DNA of 6,245 nucleotides, taken from the NCBI GenBank assembly GCA_025358235.1, contig JANYKH010000236.1:1-6245 (forward strand), written 5' to 3'. Origin of the DNA: Chloroflexota bacterium. GTDB taxonomy: Bacteria > Chloroflexota > Dehalococcoidia > Dehalococcoidales > RBG-16-60-22. Shown piece by piece: positions 1 to 5,758 of the stretch. A program made the position numbers and the translations under genes. The notes under the pieces were generated by a model. That model was not told the origin of the DNA and made no database searches. It saw only the letters and a list, made by a program, of their open reading frames with translations. Numbering within the stretch: the first letter of the stretch is position 1; every line of letters begins with the position of its first letter.

Positions 1-27
1 ATAGTTATCGCTTTAAAGAGAACCTGA

Positions 28-63
28 AAAGGAGGACAAAGACATGATATGAGCGTTAATTAG
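28..63 (+). promoter_or_regulatory. Orphan ribosome binding site with aborted start codons
   Basis: A textbook Shine-Dalgarno stretch (AAAAGGAGG, about 28-36) lies 7 bases before an ATG at 44-46, but that frame stops after two codons. A second ATG at 49-51 reads only Met-Ser-Val-Asn before a stop at 61-63. No plus-strand gene follows, and the next 120 bases are the minus-strand remnant of a dehydrogenase. I read it as the start of a lost or displaced gene at a rearrangement point. A minimal leader peptide is the alternative. Confidence 0.4.
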
Positions 64-80
64 ACCCATGGTGGTTCCCT

Positions 81-185
81 TTATAACCGCCGAAGGTGGG
101 CCCCATTGTACTTGCCAAAAACAGCACGGGCGGCGGCGTTGCCCATGGCTCCCGCGCCGACGACCGTGACATTGCGTATTTCCAT
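81..185 (-). pseudogene. Truncated 3-hydroxyacyl-CoA dehydrogenase (N-terminal stub)
   Basis: The reading frame encodes 34 residues. It begins MEIRNVTVVGAGAMGNAAAR, which carries the GxGxMG dinucleotide-binding fingerprint of the 3-hydroxyacyl-CoA dehydrogenase Rossmann domain. Family members are normally about 280 residues or more. Here similarity fades after roughly residue 25 and a TAA follows at 81-83. The start is well supported: AAGGAGA (191-197) lies 5 bases upstream and overlaps the stop codon of the preceding gene, as in a translationally coupled operon. This copy has the NAD-binding motif its upstream paralogue lacks, so it was probably the active oxidoreductase of the pair. The rest of the gene is not visible between here and the window edge, so a deletion or rearrangement near 90-110 is likely. 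In another frame (about 56-110) the same strand reads a short tail ending His-His-Gly-Ser-Asn-stop, possibly the 3' end of a different gene joined out of frame. Confidence 0.72.
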
Positions 186-195
186 GGTCTTCTCC

Positions 196-909
196 TTACT
201 TCCTGGGGGCGTAATCATAGAAGCCGCGGCCGGTCTTCTTGCCCAGCCTGCCCGCCGCCACCATCTCGCGCAGCATCCGGCATGGCAGGTACTGCTGCCC
301 GTCAGCTATCGCCGATTGCAGCGTGGCGACGACGTTGTCCCAGCCGATTTCGTCAGCGAATTCAAATGGGCCGAGCGGCCAGTTGAGGCAGAGCTTTTGT
401 ATGCGGTCGATATCATCCCGGGTGGCAAGGCCGCTTTACAGCATGATGGCTGCCTCGTTGATCATTGAAGCCATCACCCGGTCCACAATCAGGCCCGGAA
501 CATAAACGGTGACGGCTGTCGTTAACCCGATTTTGGCAAATAACGCCCGGCATTTTTCAATCGTTTCCGGGGCCGTGTCCAGCCCTCTTACTATCTGCAC
601 GAGCGTCTTCGGTTCCAGAGGATTGAAATTGAAACTCAAGGCGACCAGTTTATCAGAGTGCGCCATTGAGGCCGAAAGATTGGCCGACTTTGCGGGCTGT
701 GTTGTAGCCACAATGCAACCCGGGGCAAGAGGTTTTTCCAGGACCAGAGTATTGTTGTCCGCGGCATCGATGACAAAATCAGGGGAAAAAGGGAAATCTG
801 AGCCGTGCTTGACGCGGGCATTTGGGATGCCGCTTCTGGCAAAAAGCTCCTCGATTTTTTCAGCAAGAACGCTGGTGCCGATGATAAGGATTTTTTCAGA
901 TTCAGCCAT
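196..909 (-). pseudogene. 3-hydroxyacyl-CoA dehydrogenase-like protein, interrupted by in-frame TAA and lacking catalytic residues
   Basis: The frame from ATG 907-909 runs 157 residues to a TAA at 436-438. It continues in the same frame for 79 more residues to a second TAA at 196-198. Both halves belong to one protein. The first resembles the NAD-binding domain, with FNFNP, LVQIVRG and MINEAA segments. The second is a typical C-terminal domain, with PLGPFEFADEIGWDNV and AAGRLGKKTGRGFYDY. The full length, about 237 codons, is some 45 short of a usual 3-hydroxybutyryl-CoA dehydrogenase. The missing part is in the Rossmann domain, where GxGxxG is degraded to GTSVLA. By alignment from memory, the family's catalytic Ser, His, Glu and Asn are replaced by Thr, Phe, Gln and Asp. 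It was therefore probably non-catalytic even before the stop arose, perhaps a structural partner of the next gene. It lies 60 bases after the thiolase, with GAGG (916-919) as ribosome binding site. A sequencing error at the stop cannot be excluded. Confidence 0.8.
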
Positions 910-969
910 GGTTATCCTCGCAAATGTAAAAAAATCCCCGGATTGCTTTAATCCAGACCAATCAGCCCG

Positions 970-2214
970 TTAAGGCCGTTCAACGACCGCGGCAATGCCG
1001 ATACCGCCGCCGCCGCAGATGGTGACCATACCGTATTGGAGATTTCGGCGCGCCATCTCGTGGAGAAGCGTGGTCATACGCATCGTGCCTGTGGCCCCGA
1101 CCGGGTGACCCAGGGAAATACCGGAACCGTTGACGTTAACTTTCCTATAGGCATCTTCCCAGGAAATGCCGAGTTCTTTGATATCGGCCAGGCATTGCCC
1201 GGCAAATGCTTCCTGTACTTCAATCAGTTCAATCTGATCGATGGTCAGGCCAGCCCGCTTCAATGCTTTATTTACAGCAGCAGGAACGCTCAGCCAGGCC
1301 CGGACGGGATCGGCCGCACCAACGGCGTAACCTTTCATATAGCCCATTACTTTCAGGTTGCGCTGTTTAGCCATGGATTCAGTCATCAGGACAGCCGCAG
1401 CCGCACCGTCGTTTTCGGAAGAAGAGTTGCCTGCCGTGGAAACGCCGCCCAGCACCGGTCTCAATTTGGCCAGTTGCTCATAGGTGGTATCGCGGCGGGG
1501 CGTCTCATCCGTATCAACAACAATGGGATCACCGCGCTTTTGGGGCACTTTGACCGGCACAATCTCTTCTTTGAACTTGCCCGAATCGATGGCGGCGATA
1601 GCGTTCTGGTGGCCGCGTAGCGCCCAGCGGTCGCACTGTTCGCGGGTAACTTCTTCCGTCTTGGCGGCGAGGTCTCCCCAAGACATCATGCTGGGCAGGA
1701 CGCCGAAGCGGGCGATGGGCTGGGACATGACGCGCCCACGCTGAATGCGGTCATAGAAAGACATACCGGTAATGGCTAGAGAGCCATGGCCGCGGGGGGC
1801 ATCGCCGGTGCCGCCGATATTCCATTTCACGCTGCCGGGAATGTAAAATTCACCCTGGCTCATGCTTTCCGCGCCGCCGGCTACGACGATTTTCGCCACA
1901 CCGGCATTGATTTTTTCCGTGGCCATGCAAAGGACTTCTACGCCCGAACAGCAGCGGCGATCAATCGACACAGCGGTGATTTCTACCGGCCACCCAGCTG
2001 TAAGAAGGCCGACGCGGGCGGGGTTGACGGATTCGCCGTTCATATAACAGGAGCCGATGATGACTTCATCAACTTCATTTGAACTGACATTGGCTCGCTT
2101 GATGGATTCATTCAGGACAATGGCCGTTAATTCCGGGACAGTCATATCCCGCAGGCCCCCCATATATGCCCCCACCGGGGTGCGTACCGCGCTGACGATG
2201 GCAACTCGTTCCAT
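970..2214 (-). CDS. Thiolase (acetyl-CoA acyltransferase family)
   Basis: This is a 414-residue cytosolic thiolase that would cleave a 3-oxoacyl-CoA with CoA, or run the reverse condensation. The N-terminus [18 protein letters not shown] is typical. The nucleophile is Cys88 in DRRCCSG, the active-site His is His370 in [10 protein letters not shown], and the acid/base Cys is Cys400 in [10 protein letters not shown]. The usual Asn of NEAF is Gln334 (EVQEAFAGQ), an uncommon substitution in the oxyanion-hole region. The protein is some 20 residues longer than a typical 390-residue acetyl-CoA acetyltransferase. The extra length appears to lie in the loop region around 125-175, which often shapes the acyl pocket. 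The start at 2212-2214 is preferred over a possible ATG 57 bases upstream because GAGGAG (2224-2229) sits 9 bases before it and the homologous N-terminus begins there. It heads the operon with the two broken dehydrogenases. The substrate is not deducible; the context suggests a beta-oxidation-like or aromatic-acid pathway. Confidence 0.93.
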   Translation of the reverse strand: MERVAIVSAVRTPVGAYMGGLRDMTVPELTAIVLNESIKRANVSSNEVDEVIIGSCYMNGESVNPARVGLLTAGWPVEITAVSIDRRCCSGVEVLCMATEKINAGVAKIVVAGGAESMSQGEFYIPGSVKWNIGGTGDAPRGHGSLAITGMSFYDRIQRGRVMSQPIARFGVLPSMMSWGDLAAKTEEVTREQCDRWALRGHQNAIAAIDSGKFKEEIVPVKVPQKRGDPIVVDTDETPRRDTTYEQLAKLRPVLGGVSTAGNSSSENDGAAAAVLMTESMAKQRNLKVMGYMKGYAVGAADPVRAWLSVPAAVNKALKRAGLTIDQIELIEVQEAFAGQCLADIKELGISWEDAYRKVNVNGSGISLGHPVGATGTMRMTTLLHEMARRNLQYGMVTICGGGGIGIAAVVERP

Positions 2215-2223
2215 GTGAAAACA

Positions 2224-2229
2224 CTCCTC
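2224..2229 (-). promoter_or_regulatory. Ribosome binding site of the thiolase
   Basis: GAGGAG on the minus strand lies 9 bases before the ATG at 2212-2214. It selects this start over the in-frame ATG further upstream, which would add 19 residues with no resemblance to thiolases. Confidence 0.8.
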
Positions 2230-2277
2230 ATAAAATTGTTGTTTGCAGTAATATCGAATATTTGGAATCAAAACATC

Positions 2278-2301
2278 AATACCGCCCAGGTGGTTGGTAT
2301 T
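2278..2301. promoter_or_regulatory. Quasi-palindromic operator candidate at the thiolase start site
   Basis: The arms AATACC (2278-2283) and GGTATT (2296-2301) are perfect inverted repeats around a 12-base centre that is itself partly symmetrical. In total 18 of 24 positions match the reverse complement. The element overlaps the -10 box of the minus-strand promoter, and its centre (2289/2290) falls about at the predicted transcription start, which is where a dimeric repressor would block initiation. The regulator is unknown. The broken IclR-type gene next door is one former candidate. An RNA hairpin in the 5' leader is the alternative. Confidence 0.5.
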
Positions 2302-2327
2302 CTAACACGGACTAATTTCCTTGTCAA
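2299..2327 (-). promoter_or_regulatory. Sigma-A/sigma-70 promoter of the thiolase operon
   Basis: On the minus strand there is a perfect TTGACA (2322-2327), a 17-base spacer and TAGAAT (2299-2304). A TG one base before the -10 hexamer gives it an extended -10. Predicted transcription starts near 2291-2292, leaving a leader of about 77 bases before the thiolase ATG. Match quality and spacing make this a strong predicted promoter. Confidence 0.8.
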
Positions 2328-2427
2328 TATCTTTCAACGTTATAATCCCTAGTTTAATCATATTGGTTAGAGTTGTTGCTGTAATGGTTATTATAGGCGC
2401 TAAAGGTTCAAAGTGGCGGACACCAAC

Positions 2428-2456
2428 TTGACAATTCTTTTTAGCCGTTTTAATAT
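2428..2456 (+). promoter_or_regulatory. Near-consensus sigma-A/sigma-70 promoter upstream of the IclR relic
   Basis: TTGACA (2428-2433), exactly 17 bases, then TAATAT (2451-2456). Predicted start is near 2463, about 30 bases before the first codon of the decayed regulator. It is divergent from the thiolase promoter, with about 100 bases between the two -35 boxes. No convincing intrinsic terminator appears before 3300, so this promoter may also transcribe the downstream TPP enzyme operon. Confidence 0.8.
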
Positions 2457-2492
2457 TGGGAATTAGAAATTATGTTTTCCTGCTAGGAAATA

Positions 2493-2998
2493 ATGTACAA
2501 ACACTTCCAAAACTCGATAACGTTACTTGATCTGCTACTTAAGCACCCCAGTACGTTAAGGAAATTAGTATTAGCGCAGGGCTCAGTCCAGGCAATGCGT
2601 ATAAAATACTGCAGGGCATGGAAAAGGTGGGGTATGTCGTCAAAGATAAAGCTTCCCGCCAATATTATTGCGGTCCGCGCTTAATAAATTATGCTACACG
2701 GTCATTTCAAGAACATGATTTGCTGAGGATCTGCGCCCATGATGAACTCGTAAAACTTCGTGATTTTTCTAATGCTACCGTGGGGATTTCCAACCGCACC
2801 GGGGCTTCGAGGATTTTGATTCTTGAAATGGTGATGGAATCGACAGTGACGATAAGCATGCACCATCGTGGAGATATCATTGCGCCAATCTATACCGGTG
2901 CATCAGGCTTGGTCTTACTCTCTGAGATGCGCGATGACGAGCTAACGGTGCTGTTTAATAATATTGAACTGGCGCCCCTGGGACCGAAGACCATTTGA
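2493..2998 (+). pseudogene. IclR-family transcriptional regulator, frameshifted and truncated
   Basis: This is the relic of an IclR-type regulator: an N-terminal winged helix-turn-helix followed by a small-molecule-binding domain. The start at 2493 has AGGAA (2485-2489) just upstream and encodes MYKHFQNSITLLDLLLKHPS, the usual first helix. Near 2549-2552 the frame must shift by one base to continue as YVKEISISAGLSPGNAYKIL, the recognition helix region, then MEKVGYVVKD. From there the frame is open through YYCGPRLINYATR and the effector-domain start to a TGA at 2996-2998. The frame change fits a single-base deletion. The product ends at the PLGPKTI region, so roughly the last 80-100 residues of a normal 250-260 residue protein are missing. 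The 126-residue stretch from 2618 could be translated alone but would lack most of the DNA-binding domain. It probably once controlled the thiolase operon, the TPP enzyme operon, or both. Confidence 0.8.
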
Positions 2999-3000
2999 AG

Positions 3001-3048
3001 ATGCTAAAAGAACGCGCTCATCGAATCGGCGACAAATTAAGTAGTCAC
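3001..3048 (+). pseudogene. Possible detached C-terminal helix of the IclR relic
   Basis: In a third reading frame, directly after the stop of the regulator relic, the sequence reads MLKERAHRIGDKLSSH. It resembles the final helix of IclR proteins, which usually ends in a similar Arg-Ile-Ser-x-x-Leu pattern. If so, most of the effector domain between the two pieces was deleted. Alternatively it is the helix that normally follows the PxTI motif, reached by a second one-base frameshift. The frame stays open to 3111 but the later residues look unrelated. Confidence 0.35.
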
Positions 3049-3089
3049 TTCTATCCTCGATCAGACGTGAACTCCTCGAAAATAGCGAC

Positions 3090-3116
3090 GCGGTCAACGC
3101 CATCGACTTGACCCGC
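3090..3116 (+). other. Stem-loop downstream of the IclR relic
   Basis: GCGGTCAA (3090-3097) pairs with TTGACCCGC (3108-3116): eight base pairs with one bulged C and a ten-base loop. No run of Ts follows, so it is not a convincing intrinsic terminator. It may be a weak transcript-stabilising hairpin or a regulator-binding site. Confidence 0.3.
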
Positions 3117-3129
3117 AGTAGTAAATTAA

Positions 3130-3243
3130 ATTCGAAAAGGAGGCATCTATTCTACGGTGGGAGAAGCAAACAGGTCGAATAATCGCGGCAGGGATATTTT
3201 GCTAAAAGCGTTCAACATTCGATACCACTATGGCAATTCTTAA
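3130..3243 (+). other. Gene-less leader segment with an orphan ribosome binding site
   Basis: GAAAAGGAGG (3134-3143) is a strong Shine-Dalgarno sequence with no ATG or TTG at usable distance. A GTG at 3157 is 13 bases away, rather far. One frame is open from 3130 to a TAA at 3241-3243 and ends ILLKAFNIRYHYGNS. This faintly recalls the first strand of branched-chain amino acid ABC transporter ATPases (ILLxVxNIxxYYGN). The match is about 14 residues and may be chance. I read it as possible gene debris, in keeping with the decayed regulator before it. Confidence 0.2.
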
Positions 3244-3268
3244 CAATTCATTAGCTAACGTCTAAATA
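3240..3268 (+). promoter_or_regulatory. Weak candidate promoter for the TPP enzyme operon
   Basis: TTAACA (3240-3245, five of six consensus bases), a 17-base spacer and TAAATA (3263-3268, three of six). The -10 match is poor and the region is AT-rich, so chance is likely. It is listed because it is the best match close to the operon. The stronger promoter at 2428-2456 may do the work instead. Confidence 0.25.
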
Positions 3269-3282
3269 TCAACAAATATTTA
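3263..3282. promoter_or_regulatory. AT-rich palindrome before the TPP enzyme gene
   Basis: TAAATAT (3263-3269) and ATATTTA (3276-3282) form a perfect 7-bp inverted repeat with a 6-base spacer. It ends 17 bases before the start codon at 3300. Size and position suit a dimeric repressor site. Low sequence complexity lowers confidence. Confidence 0.35.
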
Positions 3283-3299
3283 TTTACCGAAGAGAGGAT

Positions 3300-5075
3300 A
3301 TGAAAGAAAATAATAAAGCGGAAAAAACCAAACGGGCTGAATATGGTTCTGACGCCGTTATCGACGTGATGAAAGCACTGGACATCGAATACGTCGCCCT
3401 AAACCCCGGAGCAACTTTTAGAGGATTACATGATTCCATTGTTACCTATGGTGGCAATAAAAAACCAGAAATTATTCTTTGCCCGCATGAAGGTATAGCT
3501 ATCGACATTGCCCATGGTTACAACCTTGTTTCTCCTAAACCGATGGCAGCGATGGTGCACAACGTCGTAGGTTTGCTCCAGGGAAGCATGGCGATTTTTA
3601 ATGCATGGGTAGATCGTGCTCCGGTTCTTATTATAGGTGCTACCGGGCCAATTGATACTGAAAAACGCCGTCCATGGATAGATTGGATACACACTGCCCT
3701 GGATCAAGGTAACGCGGTTCGTGATTACACCAAATGGGATAACACCGCAACGAGCGTTTCTGGCGCTGTTAATGGAATTCTACGCGGTTACAAGATTTCT
3801 AATACCGAACCAAAAGGCCCTGTCTATGTTTGTGTCGATAGCGGGGTACAAGAACAAAAACTCGATAAACCAGAGGTCATTCCTGATATCAAGCGGTATG
3901 CGGCGTCTACTCCTGTCCAGGCTGATATGGCAGCTCTGAGAAAAGCGGCCGAGCTTTTGATAAGCGCGAATCATCCGGTAATAATCGCCGACTACCTGAC
4001 AAGCAAAGCAGGGGCCATGGAAGCTCTGGTAGCACTTGCAGAAACTTTATCAGTACCAGTGATAAACCACGATGGCAGAATTAGTTTTCCGACGTCCCAT
4101 CCTCTTAACCTTACCAAAGCCAAAGAGAAAATACTTGCTGAAGCTGACGTGGTTTTATCTCTGGATGTATTTGATTTGTATCATGCTCTGAACATGGTCG
4201 ATGACACAACGTCTGCAATGAAGGAACCCCTGAAAACCACCGTAATAGATATCTCATTGAGGCATTTCGCCATTAAGAGTTGGGCTCAAGATTATGGGGA
4301 AATACAACCCGTTGATTTAGACATAGCAGCCGATACTAGGGTAGCCATACCGGCACTTACAATAATATGCCGGGAAATGTTAAACGCTCTCGAGGGGAAA
4401 AGAAAGCTGGTTCGGGAGCGCTTCGACATCATCAAAAAGCAGCACGATGACCTGCAAGCACTCGCCTGGGAAAATGCTACCGAAAATATTAGAGACGAAA
4501 AAGTAATCTCTCGTACAGGATTAGCGGTAACGTTATGGAATGCAATAAAAGAAGAGGATTGGGTCCTCATTAATAACGCTCGATTCACGCAACCGATGCA
4601 ACTATGGGATATATCACGCCCTTATCAGTACATCGGGGGTAGAACCGGCGGAGGGCTTGGTTTTGGGATCGGGCGTGCTATCGGTGTAACTCTGGCTCAC
4701 AAACCTTTCAATAGACTTTGTATCAATATGCAACCGGACGGAGACCTGCTTTATACCACCGGTGGACTATGGACGGTGGCACATCAGCAAATTCCTATGC
4801 TTACAATAATGTTTAATAACCGTACATACCGAAACTCTGAGCGCCATCAGGAAATTGTGGCCAAAAATCGTGGTAGATCGACCCTGCAAAAGGGTATCGG
4901 AACCGAAATTAAGGACCCGGTAGTAGACTTCGCCGCTTTAGCCAAGTCATTTGGTATCTACGGCCTCGGACCTGTGGAAAGGTCTGAAGACCTCAGACCC
5001 ACAATTGATAAAGCCATAAAATTCATAAAAGAGAAAAAACTTCCCGTACTAATCGATGTTGTAGTTTCCGAATAG
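3300..5075 (+). CDS. Thiamine-diphosphate-dependent enzyme of the acetolactate synthase/benzoylformate decarboxylase superfamily
   Basis: This 591-residue soluble enzyme has the usual three-domain layout. The N-terminal PYR domain (about 14-185) carries the catalytic Glu64 in CPHEGIAIDIAHGY. A central domain (about 205-365) follows, then the C-terminal PP domain (about 400-590). The cofactor/Mg motif is PDG (479-481, Mg ligand Asp480) followed after 24 residues by NN (506-507). The spacing is exactly that of acetolactate synthase, but Pro replaces the first Gly of GDG. NPGATFRGLHDS (35-46) and RRPWIDWIHTA (123-133) recall a poorly characterised group usually annotated only as TPP-binding or acetolactate synthase-like proteins. 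The reaction is unknown. The following ferredoxin and AOR genes suggest decarboxylation of a 2-oxoacid to an aldehyde, while sulfoacetaldehyde acetyltransferase- or carboligase-type chemistry remains possible. The ATG at 3300 is preceded by GAGAGG with a short spacer. It is first in the operon, 23 bases before the ferredoxin gene. Confidence 0.92.
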   Translation: MKENNKAEKTKRAEYGSDAVIDVMKALDIEYVALNPGATFRGLHDSIVTYGGNKKPEIILCPHEGIAIDIAHGYNLVSPKPMAAMVHNVVGLLQGSMAIFNAWVDRAPVLIIGATGPIDTEKRRPWIDWIHTALDQGNAVRDYTKWDNTATSVSGAVNGILRGYKISNTEPKGPVYVCVDSGVQEQKLDKPEVIPDIKRYAASTPVQADMAALRKAAELLISANHPVIIADYLTSKAGAMEALVALAETLSVPVINHDGRISFPTSHPLNLTKAKEKILAEADVVLSLDVFDLYHALNMVDDTTSAMKEPLKTTVIDISLRHFAIKSWAQDYGEIQPVDLDIAADTRVAIPALTIICREMLNALEGKRKLVRERFDIIKKQHDDLQALAWENATENIRDEKVISRTGLAVTLWNAIKEEDWVLINNARFTQPMQLWDISRPYQYIGGRTGGGLGFGIGRAIGVTLAHKPFNRLCINMQPDGDLLYTTGGLWTVAHQQIPMLTIMFNNRTYRNSERHQEIVAKNRGRSTLQKGIGTEIKDPVVDFAALAKSFGIYGLGPVERSEDLRPTIDKAIKFIKEKKLPVLIDVVVSE

Positions 5076-5086
5076 TCGACTGTGGC

Positions 5087-5092
5087 GGAGGT
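5087..5092 (+). promoter_or_regulatory. Ribosome binding site of the ferredoxin gene
   Basis: GGAGGT, six bases before the ATG at 5099. This is the strongest ribosome binding site in the right-hand operon, and it fixes the start within the 23-base gap after the TPP enzyme stop. Confidence 0.8.
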
Positions 5093-5098
5093 CAATAC

Positions 5099-5758
5099 AT
5101 GCCTGAAAACAATGAGCCAACTATCCCTAAGGTAAAAACTTGGGGAAAAGAAAACTACCCCTTTCCTAAAGGCGCAGGCTTTATAGAATGCGACGAAATG
5201 AAGTGTACAGGCTGCAAGATCTGTCAGATGGCCTGTTCAATGATGCACTTCGGCGTGATAAATAAGGAGCTATCTCGCATCCAGGTTCGAAAATACCTTC
5301 TGCCACTACCTAAAGCGGTACAGGTAACGTGCGTTCAGTGTCACGACGAAGAAAGGGAATGTGAGAAAGCCTGCCCTGTCTCCCCGCCGGCGGTCTACTT
5401 CGATAATAATTCAAAGCATATGGTAGTAAATGCCAAGACATGTCTGGGCAAAGACTGCCTCAAGTGCCAGAAAGCCTGTCCTGCGGAAGCCGTAAGACTT
5501 TCTCCCGGGCATACTACAGCGCCTTTCGTGTGCGATCTTTGCGATATTGCTAACTCCGGTAACGTCAATCCGCAATGCGTCAACGTTTGTCCGAATACTG
5601 CCCTGCGTTTCCTGCCGACAGAAGCCCGATTTGGTCAGTTTGCCCAGGACCTTCTCAGAAAACATGCTGACGAAAAGGCAGAACTCATTGCGAATCGGTT
5701 ATACCCTCTTACCAGAGAAACGATTGCGGAGCCAGGCTGGCGGCAGGAAGAAAAATGA
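5099..5758 (+). CDS. Polyferredoxin with four [4Fe-4S] clusters (electron-transfer subunit of an AOR-type enzyme)
   Basis: A 219-residue cytosolic iron-sulfur protein with no signal peptide or membrane segment. Sixteen cysteines form four groups: 36/39/42/46 (CxxCxxCxxxC), 78/81/88/92, 115/120/123/127 and 145/148/160/164. This is the layout of four-cluster electron-transfer subunits such as HycB, DmsB and the AorA-type small subunits. Groups swap the last cysteine between clusters in such folds. An extra Cys31 precedes the first group. The C-terminal 50 residues have no cysteines and are rich in charged residues, suggesting a helical tail that may dock on the partner. The gene overlaps the start of the AOR gene by four bases (ATGA), a sign of translational coupling and equimolar production. 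It probably carries electrons from the AOR subunit to a soluble ferredoxin or another acceptor. It may also be compared with BamC, the ferredoxin-like partner of BamB in class II benzoyl-CoA reductases. Confidence 0.9.
   Translation: MPENNEPTIPKVKTWGKENYPFPKGAGFIECDEMKCTGCKICQMACSMMHFGVINKELSRIQVRKYLLPLPKAVQVTCVQCHDEERECEKACPVSPPAVYFDNNSKHMVVNAKTCLGKDCLKCQKACPAEAVRLSPGHTTAPFVCDLCDIANSGNVNPQCVNVCPNTALRFLPTEARFGQFAQDLLRKHADEKAELIANRLYPLTRETIAEPGWRQEEK

Noticed and set aside
928..954. Minus-strand hairpin GGATT/AATCC followed by seven Ts, between thiolase and dehydrogenase-like gene
   Set aside because: The stem has only five base pairs and four intervening bases plus an A separate it from the T run. 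It is too weak for a convincing terminator, though mild attenuation is possible.
509..973. 154-codon plus-strand open frame opposite the dehydrogenase-like gene
   Set aside because: It is a shadow of the minus-strand gene; its protein has no recognisable family and no upstream ribosome binding site.
1036..1620. 194-codon open frame on the plus strand opposite the thiolase
   Set aside because: It is antisense to a well-supported thiolase, has no ribosome binding site or recognisable motif, and reflects the base bias of the coding strand.
3228..3245. Sigma-54-like TGGCA followed by TAACA upstream of the operon
   Set aside because: The -12 element lacks the required GC at the right spacing, so it does not fit the -24/-12 consensus.
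3426..3707. 93-codon minus-strand open frame inside the TPP enzyme gene
   Set aside because: It overlaps the conserved PYR domain and its translation has no recognisable features.
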